From the NCBI GenBank assembly GCA_032127265.1, contig JAQAZP010000022.1:1-11832 (forward strand): 11,832 bases of DNA, in the 5' to 3' direction. The notes under the pieces are model-generated. The model saw nothing but the letters and a program-made list of their open reading frames with translations. It was not told the DNA's origin and did not search any database. Shown one piece after another: positions 6,711 to 11,832 of the stretch. The translations under genes were made by a program, and so were the position numbers. The stretch comes from JAQAZP01 sp032127265 (GTDB taxonomy: Bacteria; Acidobacteriota; JAQAZP01). The first letter of the stretch is position 1. Each line of letters begins with the position of its first letter.

Positions 6711-7646
6711 TCAGGACTTGCAGAGACCGGCCATCTTTTCGGCGATGGCCTCTTCGGTCAGTCCGTATTTCTCGAACAGTTCGGCCGGCGTTCCCGACTC
6801 GCCAAAGGTATCCTGCACCCCGATCATGCCCATGGGGACCGGGGTGCTGGTGGCCAGGTGTTCGGCCACGGCGCTGCCCAGCCCGCCCACCACCGAGTGC
6901 TCCTCGGCGGTGACGATTCGGCCGGTTTCCCGGGCTGCGGCGGTGATGGCCTCGCCGTCCAGCGGTTTGATGGTGGACATGTTGAGCACGCGGATGTCGA
7001 GGCCGTCTTTGGCCAGCAGCTCCGCCGCGCCCAGGGCCCGGCAGACCATCTGGCCGCAGGCGATGATGGTGCCGTCGCCGCCGTCCCGCAGCCGGGCGGC
7101 CTTGCCCAGGGTGAACCGGTAGCTCTCGTCGAAGAGCACCGGCACCACATTGCGGGTCAGCCGCACATAAGCCGGCCCGTCGGTGTGGGCCGCCAGATAC
7201 TCGATCACCTGTTCGGTCTCCACCGCGTCGGCCGGGACGATCACCTTCATCCGCGGCAGGACCCGCATGATGGCGATGTCCTCACAGGCCTGGGCCGAGG
7301 CGCCGTCCTCGCCCACCGAGAGCCCGCCATGGGTCAGCACGATGTTCACCGGGAGATTGGTCCGGGCCACTGAATTGCGGATCTGCTCCCAGCCGCGGAG
7401 GGCAAAGATGACGAAGGTGGAGATGAACGGTTTTTTCCCCGAGGCGGCCAGGCCGGCGGCGGTGGCCACCATGTCCCCCTCGGCGATCCCCATCTGGAAG
7501 AAGCGGTCGGGGAATTTTTTGGCGAAGCGGTGGGTCTGGGTGGAGCAGGAGAGATCGGCGTCGAGCACCACGATGTTCTCGTCGGTTTCGCCAAGTCTGG
7601 CCAGTGTATCCCCGTAGGCCACACGGGTGTGCTTGTTCTCGCTCAT
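6711..7646 (-). CDS. Transketolase, C-terminal subunit (split enzyme)
   Basis: A 311-residue protein covering the pyrimidine-binding and C-terminal domains of transketolase. GIAEGDM (53-59) contains the catalytic-type Glu56 that activates thiamine diphosphate. FALRGWEQIRNS (81-92) and the GEDGASAQACEDIA segment (112-125) form the substrate side. Residues 187-311 form the C-terminal domain (VLNMSTIKPLD, HSVVGGLGSAVAEHL). With the N-half it would carry out two-carbon transfers between sugar phosphates in the pentose-phosphate pathway. The position where many transketolases carry His (GEDGPTHQ type) is Ala118 here. ATG 7646 overlaps the stop of the N-half by 4 bp (ATGA), implying translational coupling and equimolar subunits. 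A 1-deoxyxylulose-5-phosphate-synthase-like or other ketolase specificity is less likely but not excluded. Confidence 0.92.
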   Translation of the reverse strand: MSENKHTRVAYGDTLARLGETDENIVVLDADLSCSTQTHRFAKKFPDRFFQMGIAEGDMVATAAGLAASGKKPFISTFVIFALRGWEQIRNSVARTNLPVNIVLTHGGLSVGEDGASAQACEDIAIMRVLPRMKVIVPADAVETEQVIEYLAAHTDGPAYVRLTRNVVPVLFDESYRFTLGKAARLRDGGDGTIIACGQMVCRALGAAELLAKDGLDIRVLNMSTIKPLDGEAITAAARETGRIVTAEEHSVVGGLGSAVAEHLATSTPVPMGMIGVQDTFGESGTPAELFEKYGLTEEAIAEKMAGLCKS

Positions 7647-8569
7647 TGGTCGTCCCCCACCCGGTACAGATCCGGGCGCTCTGTTTTCAGCACCTGCTCG
7701 GCCTGCTCCAGTTCTTCGAGGGCGGCAGCCACCTGGTCGACGGTGGGCGCGTTGCCGTGGAACTTCAGGTTGTGCTCCATGAACGACACCCCCTTGCCTT
7801 TCACAGTGCGGGCCACGATCATGACCGGCTTGCCGGTGACGTCCCGCGCCTGGTCCAGGGCGCCGAGGATCTCATCCATCCGGTGGCCGTCGATCTCGAA
7901 CACCTCCCAGCCAAAGGCTTTCCACTTCTCAGCCAGGGGCGCGACCTCCATCACCTCGGACACCGGGCCATCGATCTGCATCCCGTTGTAGTCGATGATG
8001 CCCACGAGGTTGTCCAGCCTGTAGTGTGCCGCGGTCATCGCCGCTTCCCAGACCTGGCCTTCCTGCTGCTCGCCGTCGCCCATCATCACGAACACCCGGT
8101 AGTCGAGGCCGGAAAGCCGTTGGGCCAGCGCCATGCCGTTGGCCGCCGAGAGCCCCTGGCCCAGGGATCCGGTGCTCATATCCACCCCGGGGGTTTTGAG
8201 CATGCAGGGGTGCCCCTGGAGTATCGATCCCAGCTTGCGCAACCGGATCAGTTCGTCCTCAGGGAAGTAGCCGGTCATCCCCAGCATGGCGTAGAGGGCC
8301 GGGCAGCCGTGGCCCTTGGAGAGCACGAAGCGGTCGCGGTCGGGCCGCTGCGGGTCGCCGGGAAAGTGTGTCATCTCGCTGAAATAGAGCGCGGTGAGGA
8401 TGTCGATGGCGGAGAGAGAGCCGCCCGGATGACCGGAACCGGCGGCTCCGGTCATCCTGATGATGTGTTTCCTGGCCTCGAGGGCTGTTTTATTGAGGAC
8501 GCCCTCGTCGCGGGTACCGGCCCAGGCGCCTCCGGTTGCTCGATGGGGATCGGCCGCTGGGTTGTGCAT
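7643..8569 (-). CDS. Transketolase, N-terminal (thiamine diphosphate-binding) subunit (split enzyme)
   Basis: From ATG 8569 the protein has 308 residues and forms the pyrophosphate-binding half of transketolase. Features are AGSGHPGGSLS (43-53), LSKGHGCPALYAML (83-96), TGSLGQGLSAANGMA (132-146) and the thiamine/Mg2+ motif GDGEQQEG (164-171) closing with Asn195 in IIDYNGMQ. The open frame reaches ATG 8584, but that codon has no ribosome binding site, whereas GGAAGA lies just before ATG 8569, so the shorter form is preferred. It is first in the operon, overlaps the C-half by 4 bp and follows the leader and promoter at 8712-8740. Split transketolases are common in archaea and many anaerobic bacteria. 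Confidence 0.92.
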   Translation of the reverse strand: MHNPAADPHRATGGAWAGTRDEGVLNKTALEARKHIIRMTGAAGSGHPGGSLSAIDILTALYFSEMTHFPGDPQRPDRDRFVLSKGHGCPALYAMLGMTGYFPEDELIRLRKLGSILQGHPCMLKTPGVDMSTGSLGQGLSAANGMALAQRLSGLDYRVFVMMGDGEQQEGQVWEAAMTAAHYRLDNLVGIIDYNGMQIDGPVSEVMEVAPLAEKWKAFGWEVFEIDGHRMDEILGALDQARDVTGKPVMIVARTVKGKGVSFMEHNLKFHGNAPTVDQVAAALEELEQAEQVLKTERPDLYRVGDDQ

Positions 8570-8584
8570 GTTTCTTCCGATCAT

Positions 8585-8711
8585 TTATAACACGTTGCAG
8601 TGGAAGGAGATGTCGATCTTGATGGACTCACCATGTGCTCGGCTGGGTGAGCCGCGGTCGGCGCTGGCAACCCAAACCCCGGAACCATGATCAGACTCTG
8701 GAATCGCAACG
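8585..8711 (-). promoter_or_regulatory. Structured 5' leader of the transketolase operon
   Basis: About 120-140 nt separate the predicted transcription start (near 8705) from the transketolase start codon, long for this compact window. On the minus-strand RNA, GGCUCACC (8646-8653) can pair with GGUGAGUC (8625-8632), an 8-bp stem with one G-U pair around a 13-nt loop. Read on the plus strand the same arms have an A-C mismatch, so the stem is better formed in the operon's own transcript. I do not recognise a known riboswitch core such as SAM-I, cobalamin or THF. Apart from this stem and the palindrome at 8701-8715 I see nothing else in the gap. Confidence 0.4.
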
Positions 8712-8715
8712 ATTC
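8701..8715. promoter_or_regulatory. Palindrome overlapping the -10 and start site of the transketolase operon promoter
   Basis: GAATCG-CAA-CGATTC is a perfect inverted repeat of 6-bp arms with a 3-nt centre. It overlaps the -10 (8712-8717) and the expected transcription start, an arrangement typical of a repressor operator. No adjacent regulator gene is present. Confidence 0.4.
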
Positions 8716-8740
8716 TAAAGAGGGCCCCCGGTTGAGTCAA
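8712..8740 (-). promoter_or_regulatory. Sigma70-type promoter of the transketolase / MTHFR operon
   Basis: On the minus strand, TTGACT (8735-8740) and TAGAAT (8712-8717) are separated by exactly 17 bp. The -35 lies in an inverted repeat, CCGGTTGA-G-TCAACCCGG with one extra C (8729-8746), immediately after the stop codon of the upstream MBL-fold gene. That repeat may also weaken read-through, but no good T-run follows. The promoter makes the three-gene operon independent of def. Confidence 0.75.
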
Positions 8741-8749
8741 CCCGGTGCC

Positions 8750-9394
8750 TCAGCCGGTGAGGAAGGGGTTGGACACCCGTTCCCGACCCAGTGTGCTAGA
8801 GGGACCATGTCCGGGATGGACCATGGTCCGGTCGTCCAGGGCACCGAGCAGTTTGACCCGGATGCTGGTCAACAGCACTTCATATGATCCGCCCGGCAGG
8901 TCGGTGCGGCCGATGGACCCGGCAAACAGGGTGTCACCGCAGAACAGCTCGTCTTCCACCGCGATGCAGACACCGCCGGGAGAGTGGCCCGGTGTGTGGA
9001 TGATCCTCAGCGTCAGTTCGCCCAGCGGGATTTGCTGGCCATCTCGAAGGTCGGCTTCCACCCGGGGGCGTTTCACGCCGTCCATTCCGTAGGCGGCGGC
9101 CTGGGATTCAAGGTGCTCGAGGAGGAAGGCGTCATCCGGGTGGAGGTGGAAGGGCGCCTTGTAGTGCTTCTGCATGTCGTGTACCGCGCTGACGTGATCC
9201 ACGTGGGCGTGGGTGTTGATGATCATGGTGATGCGGGGATCTCCGGCTTTGCTGATCATCATTTCGATCAGTTCCGGGTCGCCGCCCGGATCCACCAACG
9301 CGGCCTCCCGGGTGACCGCACAGCCCACGAGGTAGCAGTTGGTCATGAACGGGCTGACTTCCTGACGGTGCAGGATCATTTTATCTTCAGGCAC
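8750..9394 (-). CDS. MBL-fold metallo-hydrolase, glyoxalase II-like
   Basis: A 214-residue cytosolic metallo-beta-lactamase-fold protein. Zinc-ligand motifs are complete: THAHVDH (61-67), TPGHSPGG (134-141, His137), CGDTLF (152-157, Asp154) and HPGHG (193-197, His196). Between them GRTDLPGG (162-169) is typical of the short YcbL-like glyoxalase II group, which hydrolyses thioesters such as S-lactoylglutathione or other small acyl thiols. The long C-terminal helical domain of classical GloB is absent, so the substrate is open. The start is GTG 9394 behind an excellent GGAGG; it overlaps the end of def by 8 bp, so the two are co-transcribed and probably translationally coupled. Confidence 0.88.
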   Translation of the reverse strand: MPEDKMILHRQEVSPFMTNCYLVGCAVTREAALVDPGGDPELIEMMISKAGDPRITMIINTHAHVDHVSAVHDMQKHYKAPFHLHPDDAFLLEHLESQAAAYGMDGVKRPRVEADLRDGQQIPLGELTLRIIHTPGHSPGGVCIAVEDELFCGDTLFAGSIGRTDLPGGSYEVLLTSIRVKLLGALDDRTMVHPGHGPSSTLGRERVSNPFLTG

Positions 9395-9911
9395 TCTGTT
9401 CCTCCTGGGTCACCAGTTTGCGGACCCGCCTGGCGATCAGGCTGCGTTTCAATGAACTGAGGTGGTCGACAAACATGATCCCGTCCAGGTGGTCCACCTC
9501 GTGGCAGATCACTCTGGCCAGCAGGTCTGCGGCTTCCATCTCCAGCGGATTTCCGTCGCGGTCCAGAGCCTTGAGGCGCAGGCTGAGCGGACGCTTGACG
9601 TCGGCGAATTCCTCGGGAACGCTGAGGCAGCCTTCCTGTCCCACCTGCTCGCCCTCGGGGCAGGATATCTCTGGGTTTACCAGGGCCAGCACCTCTCCCT
9701 CGCTATCGCCTTCCCCGGCGGTGATGTCGATGACGACGATCCGTTTGGGCACGCCCACCTGGGTGGCGGCCAGCCCGATACCTGGGGCATCGTGCATCGT
9801 CTCCACCAGATCATCTATCAACTGGCGCTCGGCATCGCCGACTTCGGTCACCGGGTTGGCCTTCTCCCGGAGACGCTTGTCCCCGAGCACCAGGATGGGC
9901 AATACAGCCAT
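9387..9911 (-). CDS. def: Peptide deformylase
   Basis: A 174-residue enzyme from ATG 9911 that removes the formyl group from the N-terminal Met of new proteins, with Fe2+ or another divalent metal. All three signatures are present: GIGLAATQVG (44-53), EGCLS (93-97, metal ligand Cys95) and HEVDHLDG (137-144, ligands His137 and His141, catalytic Glu138). The length is normal for bacterial PDF. An in-frame ATG at 9926 would add MKGTT, but it lacks a ribosome binding site, while AAGGG lies 8 bp before ATG 9911. It is first gene of a two-gene operon with the MBL-fold hydrolase. The usual companion fmt is not visible, so this is not the common def-fmt arrangement. Confidence 0.96.
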   Translation of the reverse strand: MAVLPILVLGDKRLREKANPVTEVGDAERQLIDDLVETMHDAPGIGLAATQVGVPKRIVVIDITAGEGDSEGEVLALVNPEISCPEGEQVGQEGCLSVPEEFADVKRPLSLRLKALDRDGNPLEMEAADLLARVICHEVDHLDGIMFVDHLSSLKRSLIARRVRKLVTQEEQSA

Positions 9912-9948
9912 GGTCGTACCCTTCATTCAACGGTTCAGTAAAAAATCA

Positions 9949-9978
9949 AGTGTACGACCCGGTTCCGCGGGGTGTCAA
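9949..9978 (-). promoter_or_regulatory. Sigma70-type promoter of def and the MBL-fold gene
   Basis: On the minus strand, a perfect TTGACA (9973-9978) is followed after 18 bp by TACACT (9949-9954), about 38 bp before ATG 9911. The palindromic element ends only 16 bp upstream of the -35. Confidence 0.65.
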
Positions 9979-9994
9979 GAAAAGAGTCGACCCG

Positions 9995-10154
9995 AGGGAC
10001 GTACTTGCGTTATTGACTTATTCCATTGTCCCGTCAGCACAGAGGGACGTACATGAAAATATGAATAATTCCTGAACCATGGAATTATTCATATTTTCAT
10101 GTACGTCCCTCATCCTCTTGATCAGGGATAAGTCAATAACGCAAGTACGTCCCT
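9995..10154. repeat. 160-bp nested palindromic element (REP/MITE-like) with four AGGGACGTAC arm ends
   Basis: Two inverted repeats lie one inside the other. The outer arms are 27 bp and identical (9995-10021 and 10128-10154). The inner arms are 30 bp, also perfect (10043-10072 and 10081-10110), around an 8-nt loop TGAACCAT. All four arms begin, reading from the outer end, with AGGGACGTAC, then diverge: TTGCG in the outer pair, ATGAA in the inner pair. The spacers hold smaller inverted repeats, GTCCC/GGGAC (10028-10032, 10044-10048) and CCCT/AGGG (10107-10110, 10124-10127). It encodes nothing. It begins 5 bp after the stop codon of the polyferredoxin gene and its hairpin is far larger than a normal terminator, though it could act as one. 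It resembles non-autonomous elements mobilised by REP-associated tyrosine transposases; no transposase is in the window. Confidence 0.85.
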
Positions 10155-10159
10155 AACCA

Positions 10160-11832
10160 TCATCCTCCGTATGGATTATCCCCGCTGGCGGCCTCGTCAC
10201 CCTCCGGTTCCCCGTAGGAATCACTATATTGTCCGGTGTCCGGGGCCGTCTCACCGCCGTAGTAGTCGTCGGCCAGCGGCGCCTCGGATTCTCCGCCCAG
10301 CAGCAGGGCGCTCTCCTCACCGCGCGATTCGCCGATGCGGGTGACGTAGATCGCGGGGCGGTCGCGAACCGGGCAGACCCATTCGCAGATACCGCAGCCG
10401 ATGCAGAGTTTCGGATCCACCCGCGGCAGCTTGAGCCGTTTGCTCGACCCGTTGCGTCCCTCCATCTCCTTCTCGATAAAGTAGATCGCCTTTTCACCGG
10501 TGGGGCAGTGCTCTTCGCAGACGATACACTGGCGGTTGAAGGCGTAGGGCAGGCAGCGGTCGGGGCGGATGAAGGCGGTGCCGATGCTCACCTGGCGTTT
10601 GCGGGGCAGCGGCAGGTTCTCGATGGCGCCGGTGGGGCAAACCTGCCCGCAGAGGGTGCAGTTGTTCTCGCAGTAGCCGATCTTCATCACCAGCCGCGGG
10701 GTCCAGAACCCTTCCAGCCGGGCCTCCATGAAGGCGGGCTGGATGGCGTTGGTCAGACAGACCTTCATGCAGAGGCCGCAGCGGATGCAGGTCCCGAGGA
10801 ACTTCTTCTCCTCCAGGGCGCCCGGCGGCCGGATGAGCAGCGGGTGGATCCCGTCCGGGCCGGTCCCCCCGCGGAGAATCAGCGGGGCGGCCGCACCGGC
10901 GGCCAGGCTGGTCACCACCGCCCGGCGGGTCATGTTCACGTCGCCGGCGCTGTCCGGGACCCAGCGCGCTTCCCGCGGGGCGGACGATTTTTTCGTTGAC
11001 CGGGCCGGCCTGGCCCACCGTGCGGAGAAGGAGAGTGTGTCCTCCTTGCACTCGGCTACGCAGTTATAGCAGATGTAGCATTCGGAGCGTTTCCACTGCT
11101 CGGCGGGCCAGGGCGAGGCGGCCGCCGGGCAGGTGCGGCGGCACCGTCCGCAGTCGGTGCAGGTGCCGGGCTTCTCGCACAGGGTGAGGGGCGAGAGTTT
11201 CGAGGTGAACCCCAGCAGCGCGCCCAGCGGACAGACGTAGCGGCACCAGAAGCGGAAGCGCTGCCGGCAGAGGGCCACGATGAGCACCAGCAGCAGCGCG
11301 ATGAACGGGCCCTGGTAGTAGACGGGCCGGATGTTGGCAAAGAGCTTGGCCGAGGCAAAAGTGCTCAGGGCGTCCAGCCAGCGCGGCGGCCCCTCATCGC
11401 CGTAGATGCCGAACAGGGCATCAAGGGTGTCCTGGCCCGCGGCGTTGTACACCGGTGAGATACCCACTCCCAGGGAACGGGTGAGCAAGGCGATGGGATC
11501 GAAGACCCCCACCAGCTGCAGCGAGAAAAAGCAGGCCGGGATGAGCAGCAGCAGGAGGTAGTATTTCCAGGCGAGCGGCCCCGACGTGCGGCGTTTGCGC
11601 TTTGTCTCGCTGCGCCTTCGGTCGGCCGCGGCTTCCCGGCGGGCCGGCCCCCGTCCGAGGCTGAACAGGTGCAGCAGCGCGCACTCGGGACAGAGCGACC
11701 CGCAACAGACCCTGCCCAGCAGCTGGGCCGTGACGACCATCACCGCGGCGTAGAAGATGCCGGGAGGAATGGTGCCCGAGGAGAGGATCACCGACAGGGC
11801 CAGCAGGGGGCTCGACTGGAGGTAGACAGCCA
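10160..11832 (-). CDS. Fused NapH/NapG-like polyferredoxin membrane protein, 5' end beyond the window
   Basis: The frame is open to the window end, so the N-terminus is missing; 556 codons are complete here. A possible GTG at 11791 is probably internal, because SSPLLALS just upstream fits the NapH/NosR family. The first half has about three membrane helices (near 11754-11711, 11569-11506, 11308-11266), a CCGSLCPEC motif (11707-11681) and RFWCRYVCPLG (11254-11222). Two ferredoxin-type 4Fe-4S motifs follow (11179-11129, 11080-11048). The second half is NapG/MauM-like, with four more clusters (10789-10757, 10672-10637, 10555-10505, 10405-10373). Between the halves lies TRRAVVTSLAAGAAAPLIL (10930-10874), a Tat-like motif. 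The C-terminus is an acidic Gly/Tyr-rich tail. Such proteins pass electrons between the quinone pool and periplasmic or soluble partners; the partner here is unknown. Two separate genes are unlikely: no stop and no ribosome binding site occur before the internal ATG 10933. Confidence 0.88.
   Translation of the reverse strand, partial: AVYLQSSPLLALSVILSSGTIPPGIFYAAVMVVTAQLLGRVCCGSLCPECALLHLFSLGRGPARREAAADRRRSETKRKRRTSGPLAWKYYLLLLLIPACFFSLQLVGVFDPIALLTRSLGVGISPVYNAAGQDTLDALFGIYGDEGPPRWLDALSTFASAKLFANIRPVYYQGPFIALLLVLIVALCRQRFRFWCRYVCPLGALLGFTSKLSPLTLCEKPGTCTDCGRCRRTCPAAASPWPAEQWKRSECYICYNCVAECKEDTLSFSARWARPARSTKKSSAPREARWVPDSAGDVNMTRRAVVTSLAAGAAAPLILRGGTGPDGIHPLLIRPPGALEEKKFLGTCIRCGLCMKVCLTNAIQPAFMEARLEGFWTPRLVMKIGYCENNCTLCGQVCPTGAIENLPLPRKRQVSIGTAFIRPDRCLPYAFNRQCIVCEEHCPTGEKAIYFIEKEMEGRNGSSKRLKLPRVDPKLCIGCGICEWVCPVRDRPAIYVTRIGESRGEESALLLGGESEAPLADDYYGGETAPDTGQYSDSYGEPEGDEAASGDNPYGG

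Noticed and set aside
8581..8688. A 35-codon leader frame on the minus strand ending in an ATGA overlap with ATG 8584
   Set aside because: It has no ribosome binding site, its Pro/Ser/Thr-rich sequence lacks an attenuator-type codon run, and the better transketolase start is ATG 8569.
8818..8829. Perfect 12-bp palindrome GGACCATGGTCC, with a partial direct repeat just before it
   Set aside because: It lies inside the conserved MVHPGHG coding region of the MBL-fold gene, where codon choice explains it; there is no regulatory context.
9995..10154. CRISPR-like repeats at the AGGGACGTAC copies
   Set aside because: The copies are inverted pairs with unequal spacing rather than regularly spaced direct repeats, and no cas gene is present.
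10874..10933. A separate NapG-like gene starting at ATG 10933
   Set aside because: The upstream frame is continuous with the NapH-like half, and there is no stop codon or ribosome binding site before this ATG.
11789..11791. GTG 11791 as the true start of the polyferredoxin gene
   Set aside because: The frame continues open to the window end with sequence (SSPLLALS) that fits the family, so the gene most likely begins outside the window.

Overview
This is a GC-rich, gene-dense window of ordinary bacterial chromosome (GC above 60% by eye), with canonical sigma70-type promoters and Shine-Dalgarno sites. The gene set is an AmmeMemoRadiSam radical SAM enzyme, a LUD-domain protein, a split transketolase, a homocysteine methyltransferase/MTHFR fusion and a NapH/NapG-like polyferredoxin. 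It suggests a Gram-negative, probably anaerobic or facultative lineage such as Desulfobacterota or an FCB-type candidate phylum. The lineage is inference; no marker gene settles it. There is no tRNA, rRNA, CRISPR array, phage gene or complete transposon.

Layout. Positions 1-771 (+) hold the 3' part of amrS, convergent with a LUD-domain gene (799-1455, -). That gene has a near-perfect promoter at 1489-1517. A hairpin at 1535-1574 separates it from a large membrane GT39-type glycosyltransferase with six C-terminal TPRs (1587-3740, -). A 142-bp divergent control region with a palindrome then leads to an unrecognised secreted protein (3883-4842, +) whose core is about half Tyr/Trp/Phe and whose tail is Ser-rich and Lys-terminated. 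It meets the next gene tail to tail with one base between the stop codons.

Positions 8569 down to 4844 form a three-gene minus-strand operon: transketolase N-half, transketolase C-half (4-bp overlap), and a homocysteine S-methyltransferase/methylenetetrahydrofolate reductase fusion. It runs from a consensus promoter at 8712-8740 through a leader of about 120-140 nt that can fold. Upstream is a second minus-strand operon, def (peptide deformylase) and an MBL-fold glyoxalase-II-like hydrolase (8-bp overlap), with its own promoter at 9949-9978. Together these give pentose-phosphate, one-carbon/methionine and N-terminal protein-processing functions in one co-oriented block.

A 160-bp nested palindromic element (9995-10154) sits between def and the 3' end of a polyferredoxin gene (10160 to beyond 11832, -). 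The polyferredoxin fuses a NapH-like membrane part to a NapG/MauM-like four-cluster part with an internal Tat-like motif.

The least explained items are the nested palindrome, the aromatic-rich secreted protein beside the glycosyltransferase, and the fused polyferredoxin. I see no complete new multi-gene defence or mobile system.
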